A stretch of 39,097 nucleotides of DNA from Acidimicrobiales bacterium (GCA_024103415.1 JAGFIR010000162.1:1-39097), one strand, 5' to 3'. Shown: positions 1-8,570, numbered from the stretch's first letter. The notes: generated by a model not told the origin, from the letters alone. Made by a program: numbers and translations.

Positions 1-35
1 GTCCGGAGCGCGTGCTCGACGAGATGCAGGAGTAG
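1..35 (+). CDS. C-terminal end of an unidentified protein (partial)
   Basis: An open frame runs in from the left edge and stops at TAG 33-35, giving a last stretch PERVLDEMQE. Acidic/amphipathic character and rightward direction fit the tail of a real gene, but eleven codons cannot identify it. The next gene starts 68 bases later in the same direction. Confidence 0.35.
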   Translation, partial: PERVLDEMQE

Positions 36-103
36 GGCTTGTCGTGACACTGGCCCCCAATCGTATTGGCGGTGCCCCGGGTTTGATCTAGTTTCGGGCG
101 CGC

Positions 104-790
104 ATGGATCTCTACCTCGTCCGTCACGGACAGCCCGACTGGGCACCCGGCCTGAAGCAGCGCAACGACCCGGACCTCACCGAGATCGGCCGTGAACAGG
201 CGATCCGCGTAGCCCGGCGTCTGGCAGAACTGGAGCAGGTGGACGAGATCTGGGTGTCCACGATGCGTCGCGCCGTGCAGACGGCGGAACCGATAACGGA
301 CGGGCTCCGTCACGATCCCGAGTCCTACGAATGGCTCGAGGAGATCCGCAACCCTCCGGACTGGGAGGGTGCCCCGGCTGAGGAGATCGAGCGACACTTC
401 CGCGAGGCCAACCAGCGGGACATGGAGCGCATGTGGGACGGCCTGCCCGGCGGTGAGAGCTTCCGGGCGTTTCACCAGCGCGTGGTCTCGGGTCTCAACG
501 AGACCCTCGAGCAGCACGGGATCACCCCGATGTCACCTGCCCACCGCCATCTCTGGAAGGTCGAGGACCCGGGGCGGAGGGTGATCATCGTTGCCCACGC
601 CGGGACCAATGCGGTGGTGCTCGGGCATCTCCTCGGTCTCGACCCGGTGCCGTGGGAATGGGAGCGGTTCCGTCAGCCCCACACCGGGGTGAGCCGGCTC
701 AAGATGATGCCGATCTCCACGGGGTGGTCGTTCTCGCTCCGCCAGTTGGGAGACGTCTCCCACCTCGACCCCGATCTCGTCACGGTGTGA
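104..790 (+). CDS. Histidine phosphatase family protein (phosphoglycerate mutase-like)
   Basis: A 228-residue member of the histidine phosphatase superfamily, which transfers phosphate through a phospho-histidine. The N-terminus has the signature LVRHG with the nucleophile His8. Arg55/Arg56 in the STMRRAVQTAE segment is the phosphate pocket, Glu80 is the likely acid, and His165 in IIVAHAG is the second catalytic histidine. The superfamily includes phosphoglycerate mutases, cobalamin/adenosylcobalamin phosphatases and broad-specificity phosphatases, and nothing here fixes the substrate. ATG 104 begins directly with the conserved strand and has no clear ribosome binding site, so leaderless translation is possible. 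It converges on the cis-prenyltransferase gene across a hairpin-rich spacer. Confidence 0.88.
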   Translation: MDLYLVRHGQPDWAPGLKQRNDPDLTEIGREQAIRVARRLAELEQVDEIWVSTMRRAVQTAEPITDGLRHDPESYEWLEEIRNPPDWEGAPAEEIERHFREANQRDMERMWDGLPGGESFRAFHQRVVSGLNETLEQHGITPMSPAHRHLWKVEDPGRRVIIVAHAGTNAVVLGHLLGLDPVPWEWERFRQPHTGVSRLKMMPISTGWSFSLRQLGDVSHLDPDLVTV

Positions 791-798
791 CGAGATCG

Positions 799-855
799 GT
801 ACTTGGTACCGGGTACTGAGTACTTGGACCTGATACCAAGTACCAGATACCAGGT
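799..855. repeat. Imperfect inverted repeat built from TACTTGGTAC units
   Basis: The spacer after the histidine phosphatase contains GTACTTGGTAC at 799-809 and again TACTTGG near 830. Their reverse complement TACCAAGTACC follows, then CAGATACCAGGTAC. Together they could fold into a long imperfect hairpin. The same unit recurs in tandem after gyrA (26929-26960), so this looks like a small dispersed intergenic repeat. Confidence 0.65.
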
Positions 856-879
856 ACGGAGGTCGCGACCCCCCTACCC

Positions 880-924
880 CCGGCCTTCGGCCGGCGGTAC
901 CTTCCCCCAGCCTTCGGCTGGGGG
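880..924. terminator. Two tandem hairpins, likely bidirectional terminator
   Basis: Two perfect hairpins lie between convergent genes. CCGGCC (880-885) pairs with GGCCGG (889-894) around TTC. CCCCCAGC (904-911) pairs with GCTGGGGG (917-924) around CTTCG. No strong T-run follows on either strand, as is common for terminators in GC-rich actinobacteria. They would end both the phosphatase and the leftward prenyltransferase transcripts. Confidence 0.6.
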
Positions 925-929
925 ACTAG

Positions 930-1697
930 TCACTTGCCGAAGCGGCGGTTGCGGCCCGTGTAGTCACGGAGGGCGCGCAGGAAGTCGACGTGGCGGAAGG
1001 CCGGCCAGTTGACGTCGACGAACACGAACTCCGAGTAGGCCGACTGCCACAGCAAGAAGCCGGACAGGCGCGACTCACCCGAGGTGCGGATCAGGAGGTC
1101 CGGGTCGGGCACGTCCGACGAGTACATGTGAGCGGCCAGGGAGTCGGCGTCGATGTGGCCCGCCAGCTCCTCCGCCGGGACGCCCCGGGCGACGAGGTTG
1201 GAGACCAGGTCGCGGGCCGCGTCCACGATCTCCTGACGACCCCCGTAGCCCATGGCGATGTTGAGCTTGCGCGAGCCCTCCCGGACCTCCTCCTGGGCTC
1301 GCTTCGCCGCCAACACCAGGCTCTCCGGAAGCAGATCGAGGCTCCCGATCACCTTGATCCTCATGTCACAGCGAGCCGCCTGCTCGGGGAGCCGGGCGAA
1401 CAACTCCTCCAGCACCTCGAAGTACGGCAACAGCTCGTCCTCGGGACGGGAGAGGTTCTCCCGCGAGAGCAGCCAGGCCGTCACCACGGGGATCTGCAGC
1501 TCGTTGGACCAGTCGAGGAACTGCTCGAACCGCTGCATCCCGTGGCGGTAGGACTCCTGGTAGCTGGCGAGACCCTCCTCGCGGGCGTAGCGACGATGAC
1601 CGTCGAGGACTACGCCGATGTGACGCGGCAACCGCTCCGGGTCGAGACCGGTGCGGAGTCGGCGCTCGTATATCCGGTAGAGGAGGCCGAGCTTCAT
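930..1697 (-). CDS. Isoprenyl (cis-prenyl) diphosphate synthase, UppS family, divergent
   Basis: A 255-residue cis-prenyltransferase, the family that condenses isopentenyl diphosphate into Z-polyprenyl diphosphates such as the undecaprenyl/decaprenyl carrier for peptidoglycan. Recognisable motifs are the N-terminal LDGHRRYA (Asp32), GYGGRQEI and the C-terminal DLLIRTSGESRLSGFLLWQ. The canonical first motif is DGNGRW/DGNRRW. Here the otherwise nearly invariant Asn is His34 and Trp is Tyr, and the late Asn of SNFLLWQ is Gly. The fold and the essential Asp are kept, so it is probably active but may be the organism's second, shorter-chain enzyme. It starts at ATG 1697, 25 bases after the aminopeptidase gene in the same direction. 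Confidence 0.88.
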   Translation of the reverse strand: MKLGLLYRIYERRLRTGLDPERLPRHIGVVLDGHRRYAREEGLASYQESYRHGMQRFEQFLDWSNELQIPVVTAWLLSRENLSRPEDELLPYFEVLEELFARLPEQAARCDMRIKVIGSLDLLPESLVLAAKRAQEEVREGSRKLNIAMGYGGRQEIVDAARDLVSNLVARGVPAEELAGHIDADSLAAHMYSSDVPDPDLLIRTSGESRLSGFLLWQSAYSEFVFVDVNWPAFRHVDFLRALRDYTGRNRRFGK

Positions 1698-1722
1698 CAG
1701 CGCACAGGGTACAACCGCGTCG

Positions 1723-3180
1723 TCAGTCGGTCGGCAGCGTCGGTGCCTCGGCGCAGAGCGCCTCGACCTCGTCGATCTCCTTGGGGACCCCGAGGGTCAT
1801 GTTCTCGTGACCGTCGCCCGTGATCATCACGTCGTCCTCGATCCGGACGCCGATGCCCAGGAACTCCTCCGGCACGCGGTGCTTGATCTTCTCCGCCGCC
1901 TCCCGCTCCTCCTTCTCGAGGGCCGCGGCCGCCTTGCGACCGAGACGGAGACGACGCTCGTTCCACTCGTCGAGGTCGTAGGCGAGAAGGCTCAGCTCGA
2001 TCTCGGACTTGTCGGGTGCGACGTAGATGCCGGGCTCGACCGTGAAGACCATCCCCGGCTCGAGCGGGCGGGGCTTGCCGTCGATCCGATAGCTGCCCCG
2101 GTCGTGGACGTCGAGACCGAGCCAGTGACCGGTCCCGTGCATGTAGAACTCGGTGTAGTGGTGCATGGCCAGGGAGTCCTCGACCGACCGCGGGAGCAGG
2201 CCGAGATCGACCATCCCCTCGACGAGAACGGCGGTGGACGCGTCGTGGATGGCTCGGAGCGACGAACCCGGGTGCGAGAGCTCCAACCCCTTCATCTGGG
2301 CGGCGAGTACGACCTCGTACACGGCGCGCTGGGGACCGGTGAAGGTGCCGGAAGCGGGGTAGGTCCGCGTGATGTCCGAGGAGTACCCGCCGAGCTCGGC
2401 GGCGGCGTCGATGAGCACCAGGTCGTCGTCACCGATCAGGTCGTCGTTCTCCACGTAGTGCAGGATGCAGGCGTTGGCGCCCGAGGCCACGATCGACGGG
2501 TAGCCGTTGCGGGGTGACCCGGCCAGGCGCCAGTAGTACTCGAGGGCCGCCTGCACCTGGTACTCGTACATCCCGGGGCGGGTGAAGCGCATGGCCTCGC
2601 TGTGACCCCGCGCCGACAGTTCGCACACCTGGCGCATCAGGTCGGCCTCGTGGTCGTCCTTGAACAGCATCATCTCGCCGATCGGGACCGACACGTCCCG
2701 CACCGTCGACGGGACAGTGCCGCCGAAGCGCTCGCGGTGGGCGCGGGAACGGTCGATGGCCGCGGAGACGAGGGAGTCGAGACGATCGCCGCTCCGGTAC
2801 CAGATCACCTCGCGGCCGACCATGTACCGCTCCAGGACGTCCTCCAATTCGGAGACTTCGTAGGCGGCGTCGGCCCCGAACCGCTCCTTGGCTCCCTCGG
2901 GCCCGGTGCGGATCCCCGTCCACACCTCCTGTGAGGGGTCCTTGGGGCGGACGAACAGCGTGTAGTCGCCCTCGTCGGATCCGGGGGTGATCACGGCCAC
3001 GGCGTCCGGCTCGTGAAACCCGGTGAGGTACCAGAACATAGAGTCCTGGCGGAACTCGTGCATGACGTCGTAGTTGCGGACGACCTCGACTGAGGCGGGA
3101 ATGATGGCGATGCCGGTGTCGCCGACGATCTCGGCGAGACGACGGCGGCGCCCGGCGAAAGGCTCGGTCATGACGGGCAA
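1723..3180 (-). CDS. pepP: Aminopeptidase P family metallopeptidase (Xaa-Pro aminopeptidase)
   Basis: A 485-residue M24 peptidase that removes an N-terminal residue preceding proline, using two metal ions. The N-terminal creatinase-like domain (about 1-180) is followed by the pita-bread domain. Its metal ligands are visible in order: Asp in VLIDAAAELGGYSSDITRTYP (two Asp), His in HGTGHWLGLDVHD, Glu in VEPGIYV, and Glu in VRIEDDVMIT. Length is typical of bacterial PepP (about 440-490). The start is ATG 3180 or the second Met three codons later. It lies between the endonuclease/phosphatase-fold gene and the prenyltransferase gene, all leftward with short gaps, so co-transcription is likely. Confidence 0.93.
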   Translation of the reverse strand: MPVMTEPFAGRRRRLAEIVGDTGIAIIPASVEVVRNYDVMHEFRQDSMFWYLTGFHEPDAVAVITPGSDEGDYTLFVRPKDPSQEVWTGIRTGPEGAKERFGADAAYEVSELEDVLERYMVGREVIWYRSGDRLDSLVSAAIDRSRAHRERFGGTVPSTVRDVSVPIGEMMLFKDDHEADLMRQVCELSARGHSEAMRFTRPGMYEYQVQAALEYYWRLAGSPRNGYPSIVASGANACILHYVENDDLIGDDDLVLIDAAAELGGYSSDITRTYPASGTFTGPQRAVYEVVLAAQMKGLELSHPGSSLRAIHDASTAVLVEGMVDLGLLPRSVEDSLAMHHYTEFYMHGTGHWLGLDVHDRGSYRIDGKPRPLEPGMVFTVEPGIYVAPDKSEIELSLLAYDLDEWNERRLRLGRKAAAALEKEEREAAEKIKHRVPEEFLGIGVRIEDDVMITGDGHENMTLGVPKEIDEVEALCAEAPTLPTD

Positions 3181-3201
3181 GTTACATCCCCGAGGGGGTT
3201 G

Positions 3202-4137
3202 TCAGGAGCGGAGCTCGAGCTCGACCACCAGAGGGAAGTGGTCGGACCCGAGCGCCGGACCGAGCTCACGGCTCCTCACGCCCAGTTGCGGGGAGTGGAG
3301 GACGTGGTCGATCGGGACCCGCATCAGAGGGTTGCCTTCGGTGGGATAGGTCGCCTGTATCCCGAATCCCAGACCCGAGTTGCGCAGACCCGAGCCCTCG
3401 AGCCGACGGAACGCCCACGACCACGGCGTGGCGTTCAGGTCGCCGGCGACGATCAACGGGCCCTCCCGATCCTCGGCCCACCCGGCGGCGAACTCGAGCT
3501 GACGGTCGCGCAGATCGGCCCGGGCGGAGTCGGTCGGCGAGTGCGGGTGGGCGGCGAGGACCGAGATCGGGACGTCCCAGCCGGGCGGGATGAAGGTCAG
3601 CTCGACCGCACGGGCCTCGGCGCTGGCAAAGCCGTGAGACTCCCAGTCGAGGAGCTGGCCCCTGGCGAGGACCAGCGTCCCGAAGATGAGGTCGTCGGAG
3701 CGGGGGCGGATGATCCTGTAGTCGCTGCCCAGAGGCTCGATTGCGAGCTCCCACGGACGGTGCGCCTCGTGGAGGAGCACGAGGTCGGGCTGCTGACGCT
3801 GGATGAACTCGATGACCTCGCCGTACTGCTCGTTGGCGGATCCCTGCAGGTTGAAGGTCATCACCGTGAGAGCCGGCCGGGAAGGGTCCGGCTCACCGGG
3901 GTTGCCGATGAAGAGCGGGAGCACCACGACGAGGTTGATCGCAGCAGCGGCGAGCGTCGCCGCCCCGAATCGCCGCCAACGGCCCATCATCAACACGGCC
4001 CCGAGCACCACGAGGGCGACGAAGTACTGGGGCCGGAAGTTGGCGAAGACGTCCAGGATCCAGAAGAACCGGCCGAAGAACGCGGCGAGGGTGACCGCGG
4101 ACAGCAGCGCCGCGGCGATGGCGACGACGATCATCAC
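3202..4137 (-). CDS. Membrane-anchored endonuclease/exonuclease/phosphatase family protein
   Basis: A 311-residue protein with about three N-terminal hydrophobic segments (roughly 1-22, 38-52, 56-76) followed by an EEP-fold domain, probably facing outside. The EEP motifs are present: MTFNLQ, a Glu in LLHEAH, AGDLNATPW, PIDHVL and the terminal GSDHFPLV. This is the YafD/VanX-neighbour type of EEP protein found widely in actinobacteria. Family members cleave phosphodiesters in DNA, lipids or phosphoinositides, and the substrate here cannot be told. Its ATG overlaps the stop of the upstream CCA-adding enzyme gene (ATGA, 4 bases), so the two are translationally coupled. Confidence 0.85.
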   Translation of the reverse strand: MMIVVAIAAALLSAVTLAAFFGRFFWILDVFANFRPQYFVALVVLGAVLMMGRWRRFGAATLAAAAINLVVVLPLFIGNPGEPDPSRPALTVMTFNLQGSANEQYGEVIEFIQRQQPDLVLLHEAHRPWELAIEPLGSDYRIIRPRSDDLIFGTLVLARGQLLDWESHGFASAEARAVELTFIPPGWDVPISVLAAHPHSPTDSARADLRDRQLEFAAGWAEDREGPLIVAGDLNATPWSWAFRRLEGSGLRNSGLGFGIQATYPTEGNPLMRVPIDHVLHSPQLGVRSRELGPALGSDHFPLVVELELRS

Positions 4138-5549
4138 TCCTCCTCGTCGTCTGCCGGCGGGCCGGGATCGTCGAGACCCTTCGAGATCGCCCAGTCACGA
4201 ACGATCTCGAAGGCCGACTTCCGCGTGTATGGCCCCTCTTCGATCCGCTTCTCGAGGAGGATGTCCATGATCTCGCCGACCATCGGGCCCGGGCCGATGC
4301 CCGTGTAGGTCATCACGTCGTGACCGTCGATCGGGGCGCGGAGCCTGGCGAGCTCCTCCTGCTCGGAGAGGACGGCGATGCGTCGCTCCAGCTCGTCGAT
4401 GCCCTCCTGGATCTGCCGCTGCTTCTTCTGGTTGGCGGTGGTCACGTCGGCGCGGACGAGCGCGTTGAGCCGGTCGAGGAGATGGCCGGAATCGCGGACG
4501 TACCGCCGGACCGCCGAGTCGGTCCACCCGAGCTTGAGGGTGTGCGGTCGGAGGTGGAGGAAGACCAGCCGGCTCACGTCGTCGACGATCTCCCTGGGGT
4601 AAGCCAGGGCCCGGAGCCGCTCCCGGGTGATGCGCGCCCCGACGACCTCGTGATGATGGAAGGTCACGCCACCGGGACCGAATTCCCTCGTGTCGGGCTT
4701 GCCGATGTCGTGAAACAACGCGGCGAGCCGCAGCACGAGGTCGGGTCGAGTGCGGTCGACCACCGCCAGGGTGTGGGCCAGCACGTCCTTGTGGCGGTGC
4801 TCGGGGTCCTGGGCCATGGCGAGCTTGTCGAGCTCGGGGACGAAGTAGGTGGAGAGACCAGTGGCGACGATCATGGCCAGAGCGGCGCCAGGAGCCTCGG
4901 CGAGCATCAGCTTGGAGAACTCGTCACGGATCCGCTCGGCGGACACGATGCTGAGCCGGCCGGCCATCCTCTGCACCGCGGCGATCGCCTGCACATCGGC
5001 GGCGAATCCCAGGGTCGCCTGGAAGCGGAACAGCCGGAGCATCCGCAGGGGGTCGTCGCCGAAGGAGATCTCGGGGTCGAGCGGCGTCCGCAGGACCTTG
5101 TTCTCCAGATCCTGCAGCCCGCCATAGGGGTCGACGGGCTCGAAGGAGGGCAGTTCCAGGGCGATGGCGTTGACCGTGAAGTCGCGGCGCGACAGGTCGG
5201 TCTCGATGTCGTCCGAGTAGGTGACCTGGGGCTTTCGCGACTCGTCGCGGTAGATCTCGGAGCGGAAGGTCGTGATCTCGACCGACCGTCCGTCCTTCAT
5301 CGCCCCGATCGTCCCGAAGGCCTCCCCGATGCGGTACACGGAGTCGGCCCAGCCCTCGAGGATCGCCGCGATCCGGTCCGGTCGGGCGCTGGTGGCGAAG
5401 TCGAAATCGATCTCGGCGACGTCGCGACCCATCAGGGCGTCGCGGACCGACCCACCGACGAGGTACAGGCTCTCGCCGGCATCGGCGAAGAGACCGGCAA
5501 GCTGCGCCGGCGGCAGGTCTTTGGCTTGGAGAGCTTCGAGGGGGAGCAC
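4134..5549 (-). CDS. cca: CCA tRNA nucleotidyltransferase with HD domain
   Basis: A 471-residue class II nucleotidyltransferase that builds or repairs the 3' CCA of tRNA (called pcnA, Rv3907c, in M. tuberculosis). Seen: the nucleotidyl site LVGGSVRDALMGRDVAEIDFDFAT (GGSVRD plus the DxD metal pair), RRDFTVNAIAL, the DPLRMLRLFRF RNA/nucleotide-binding stretch, and a downstream HD domain with LAALFHDIGKPDT and FHHHEVVG. Length matches actinobacterial enzymes with a C-terminal HD domain. Its place a few genes from the sigM/trx/cwlM cluster is the same as in mycobacteria. The N-terminal MLPLEALQAKDLPPAQL leads straight into the domain, supporting the start at 5549. Confidence 0.95.
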   Translation of the reverse strand: MLPLEALQAKDLPPAQLAGLFADAGESLYLVGGSVRDALMGRDVAEIDFDFATSARPDRIAAILEGWADSVYRIGEAFGTIGAMKDGRSVEITTFRSEIYRDESRKPQVTYSDDIETDLSRRDFTVNAIALELPSFEPVDPYGGLQDLENKVLRTPLDPEISFGDDPLRMLRLFRFQATLGFAADVQAIAAVQRMAGRLSIVSAERIRDEFSKLMLAEAPGAALAMIVATGLSTYFVPELDKLAMAQDPEHRHKDVLAHTLAVVDRTRPDLVLRLAALFHDIGKPDTREFGPGGVTFHHHEVVGARITRERLRALAYPREIVDDVSRLVFLHLRPHTLKLGWTDSAVRRYVRDSGHLLDRLNALVRADVTTANQKKQRQIQEGIDELERRIAVLSEQEELARLRAPIDGHDVMTYTGIGPGPMVGEIMDILLEKRIEEGPYTRKSAFEIVRDWAISKGLDDPGPPADDEEE

Positions 5550-5579
5550 GGGGTGTCTCAGGTTATCCGCCCCACGAAT

Positions 5580-5606
5580 GAGGGCCGGCCCGTCGGGCCG
5601 GCCCTC
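5580..5606. terminator. Strong GC hairpin between pilT remnant and cca
   Basis: An 11-bp perfect stem, GAGGGCCGGCC (5580-5590) with GGCCGGCCCTC (5596-5606), has the loop CGTCG. It lies after the end of the leftward pilT frame and 30 bases before the cca start, so it probably ends the pilT transcript and insulates cca. No T-run follows. Confidence 0.7.
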
Positions 5607-5671
5607 TCGTAGCCATCGGAGGAGAAATGGCTATGTGTTCTGATCCCGGAAGTACCCGAGGTCAGTCGATG

Positions 5672-6747
5672 TCAAACGGCGATGCCGGACGACATCACCT
5701 TCGCCCTCAACTCGTGCGCGTTGCGGGCGTACGGCAGAACGGTCTCGACCTCGAGGGTCTGGTCCGTGATGGCACGCACGAACGCCTGGTCGAACGTCTG
5801 CATGCCGTAGAAGCCCCCGTCCTTCAGGATGTCGTAGAGCGCATGGCCGTCGCCAGCGCTCCGGATCCACTCCTGGGAACGCTCGTTGTTGGTGAGGACC
5901 TCACAGGCGACACACGCCCGGCGGGACCGTCGAGGAGCAGTTGGCTGATCACGGCCTGGAGTTGGTTGGCCAGCAGCGAGCGGGTCACCGAATGCTGCGA
6001 CTCGGGGAACATCGAGACGAAGCGGTTCACGGTCTCGGCGGGGTCCTTGGTCCGCATCGTGGAGAGGACGAGGTGCCCGGTCTCGGCGGCGGCCAGGGCG
6101 GCGCGTGCCGTCTCGTAGTCGGCGATCTCAGAGAGCATGATCACGTCGACGTCGTGACGGAGAGCGCTCCGGACGGCGGTCGACATGTCCGGCGTGTCGA
6201 CACCCACCTCTCGCTGGACGACCACGGAGTTCTTGTCCGGGTGCAGCACCTCGATCGGGTCCTCGATGGTGAGGATGGCCCGGGCGTCGTTGCTGTTGAT
6301 CCAGTCGACGATCGACGAGATCGTGGTGGTCTTGCCGGAGCCGGACGGGCCGGTGACGAGCACGAGACCCGAGTTGGACCGGGCCACCTTCTCGGCGATC
6401 CGCGGCAATCCGAGATCGGAGAAGGAGCGGCTACCCGAGACCACGCGGCGCAGCACGAGGCTGACCGAGCCGCGCTGTCGGAACGCCGTGATCCGGAATC
6501 GGCCCAACTCCTGCCGGCCGTAGGCGAAGTCGGCCGTGCCGGTGGCGGCGAAGTCCTCCGACGCCTTCTCGGTGAACAGGGCCTCGGCGTACGCCTCGGT
6601 GTCCTCGGGCTTGAGGTTCCCGAAGTCGTTCAGACGGCGCAGCTCACCACCGGTGCGGACGATCGGCGCCGAACCGACCTTGAGATGGATGTCGGTGGCG
6701 TCCATCGCAACTGCACTGCGCAGCAACGAGTCGATGTCTCGTTCCAT
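5672..6747 (-). pseudogene. pilT: PilT-like twitching motility ATPase, frameshifted
   Basis: A type IV pilus retraction-type ATPase in two frames. Frame one, from ATG 6747, gives an N-terminal MDATDIHLKVG motif, Walker A GPSGSGKTTT, the ILTIEDPIE Asp box, Walker B DVDVIMLSEIAD, and MRT where family members have LHT. It reaches LQAVISQLLLDGPAGRV at about 5912. From there the in-frame translation turns to unrelated sequence, while the neighbouring frame continues the family with VACEVLTNNERSQEWI, GGFYGMQTFDQAF and RNAHELRAKV, stopping at TGA 5672-5674. Adding one base in GTGTCGCC gives GRVVACEVL and a 358-residue protein, normal for PilT. Either a recent inactivating deletion or a sequencing error. 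A ribosome binding site (GGGGAG) precedes the ATG. Confidence 0.88.
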
Positions 6748-6821
6748 GAAAGATGCTCCCCAGGTGTGATTGATTCGCTTCGTTATCGACCGTTTCGGAG
6801 GGGAAGTTGAGGATCAGATCG

Positions 6822-7826
6822 TCAGATCGACCAATGCCTGCGGACGGCCGAGATCACCCGCTCCAGCGTCGGGCCGGGATCTTCGACCGAAGCCAGAGAG
6901 CGACCCCCGGGCTCCTCGCCCGAGAGCCCGCGCACCGTGGCTGCGACTCCTTCTTCGAGGGCGCCCAGGTCGTACCCGCCCTCCAGAGCCACGACCAGGC
7001 GCTCGGCGGGGAACGCCCGGGCCAGGCGCGCCGCCATCCACCCGTAGTCGTAGGCCGTGAGCGCCATGTCCGCGAGCGGGTCGTCGACGTGGGCGTCGTA
7101 CCCGGCGGAAACCAGCACCCAGTCGGGTTCGAACTGCTCCATCACCGGGACGACGATGTCGTCGAACGCCATCCGGTAGGCGTCACCGGCGGTGCCGGGC
7201 AGGAGCGGGATGTTGATGGTGGTACCGGCCGCACCACGCTCGATGTCGGTGATCGCGCCCTCGTGCGGATAGAGGGGCCACTGGTGGACGGAGACGTAGA
7301 GGACCCCCTCGTCCTCGAGGAACATCTCCTGTGTCCCGTTGCCGTGATGGACGTCCCAGTCGACGATGGCCACGGTCTCGCCCCGGGCACGGATGCGGGC
7401 GGCGGCCACGGCCACGTTGTTGAAGAGACAGAACCCCATCGCCCTGGCGCGAAGGGCGTGGTGGCCCGGCGGCCGGGTGACGGCGAAGCCGGCTGATCCG
7501 GGCCGACCGGTCAACTCGTCGACGAGGATCGAGACGGCCCCGGCGGAGCGGAGGGCCGCATCCCAGGAGTCGCGCGACGCCACCGTGTCACCGTCCAGGT
7601 AGCCACCACCCACCTTGCAGAACCCCTCGACGAACTCGACGTAATCGGCGTCGTGGACCCGCACCAGGTCGGCGCGGTCGATGGCGGGGGACTCGAGCTT
7701 CACCATGTCGAGGCCGGCGGCCGTGAGGCCCCTCATCACGGCGGAGACGCGCTCGGGACGCTCGGGGTGCCCATCGCCGGTGGCGTGGTCGTGAGAAACG
7801 GGGTGGCTGGCGACCACCAGTCGCAT
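6822..7826 (-). CDS. Histone deacetylase family protein (acetoin utilization/acetylpolyamine amidohydrolase-like)
   Basis: A 334-residue zinc-dependent deacetylase of the HDAC/AcuC/AphA superfamily, which removes acetyl groups from lysines, polyamines or similar amines. All active-site elements are visible: the tandem His of RPPGHHA, zinc ligands Asp and His in VDWDVHHGNGTQ, zinc Asp in SAGYDAHVDDPLADM, and the catalytic Tyr in ALEGGYD. The frame is open much further upstream, but homology begins at MRLVVASHPVSHDH. ATG 7826 has GGAGAG seven bases upstream, while ATG 7832 is the alternative. It is divergent from an acetyltransferase gene with only 18 bases between the two start codons, suggesting a shared promoter region and possibly opposing acetylation activities. 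Confidence 0.9.
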   Translation of the reverse strand: MRLVVASHPVSHDHATGDGHPERPERVSAVMRGLTAAGLDMVKLESPAIDRADLVRVHDADYVEFVEGFCKVGGGYLDGDTVASRDSWDAALRSAGAVSILVDELTGRPGSAGFAVTRPPGHHALRARAMGFCLFNNVAVAAARIRARGETVAIVDWDVHHGNGTQEMFLEDEGVLYVSVHQWPLYPHEGAITDIERGAAGTTINIPLLPGTAGDAYRMAFDDIVVPVMEQFEPDWVLVSAGYDAHVDDPLADMALTAYDYGWMAARLARAFPAERLVVALEGGYDLGALEEGVAATVRGLSGEEPGGRSLASVEDPGPTLERVISAVRRHWSI

Positions 7827-7844
7827 GCCCATACTCTCCCACAC

Positions 7845-8570
7845 ATGAGGGACATACCCTCCGTCGAGGGGTCCTGGCCCGGGCGCCTGGTCTTCCGGCG
7901 GGGCTGGGCGAGGGGCGAGGCCCGGCCCTGGAGCGACTCCTGGCCGGGGAGCCAGGTCAGGGTGGTGCGCGGCAACCACCAGTTCCTGGCGACGGTGTGC
8001 GAGCACCTGGCCGGTCTCGATGCCACGCCCGTCCATTCCCCGGCGATCTTCGCGTCGGCGACGCCGATGTGGAGGCGGGCCGGCTTCGAGGAGTACGAGT
8101 CGCTGCTCGTCCTGGAGAGGGCGCTCCACGGTGGCGCCCAAACATCCGACGAGCGGGTGCGTGTCGTGTCGGAGCCTCCATGGGACGAGATCGTGTCCAT
8201 CGACGACGCAGCCTTCGACGGGCTGTGGCGGATGGGACGCATGGGTCTCGAGGAGGCATTGGCGTCGACCCGGAAGGGCGTGGTCCTCGTGGCGGGGCCG
8301 CCCGGGGCCATCGACGGCTTCGCCATCGTCGGAGCCGAGCACGGCTACTCCTACCTGCAGCGTCTCGCCGTCAGGCCCGAGGCACGGGGCCGAGGGCTCG
8401 GCACGGCCCTGGTCAGGGCGGCAATGGGATGGGCGGCCCGCGCCGGGGGTCACCTGATGGTGCTCAACACCCAGCACGACGCACTGCCCGCCCGGCGCCT
8501 TTATGCCCGCCTCGGCTTCACCGAGACCGGTTCCCTGCTCCGGGTGATGCGCTGGGCAGGGCCATACTGA
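7845..8570 (+). CDS. GNAT family N-acetyltransferase
   Basis: A 241-residue protein whose C-terminal half is a GNAT acetyl-CoA-dependent acetyltransferase. The acetyl-CoA loop is seen as LAVRPEARGRGLGTALV (R/QxxGxG/A motif), followed by the usual ARRLYARLGFTETG near the end. The N-terminal half (about 1-110) is not recognised in detail and may be a divergent GNAT-like half that helps bind substrate. Substrate is unknown. The start at ATG 7845 is chosen because the frame upstream overlaps the deacetylase gene. It is followed after 7 bases by the pseudokinase gene, so it may be the first gene of the sigM/trx operon. Confidence 0.82.
   Translation: MRDIPSVEGSWPGRLVFRRGWARGEARPWSDSWPGSQVRVVRGNHQFLATVCEHLAGLDATPVHSPAIFASATPMWRRAGFEEYESLLVLERALHGGAQTSDERVRVVSEPPWDEIVSIDDAAFDGLWRMGRMGLEEALASTRKGVVLVAGPPGAIDGFAIVGAEHGYSYLQRLAVRPEARGRGLGTALVRAAMGWAARAGGHLMVLNTQHDALPARRLYARLGFTETGSLLRVMRWAGPY

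Noticed and set aside
5627-6810. Plus-strand frames opposite the pilT region
   Set aside because: The minus strand carries unmistakable PilT motifs, and the plus frames have none.
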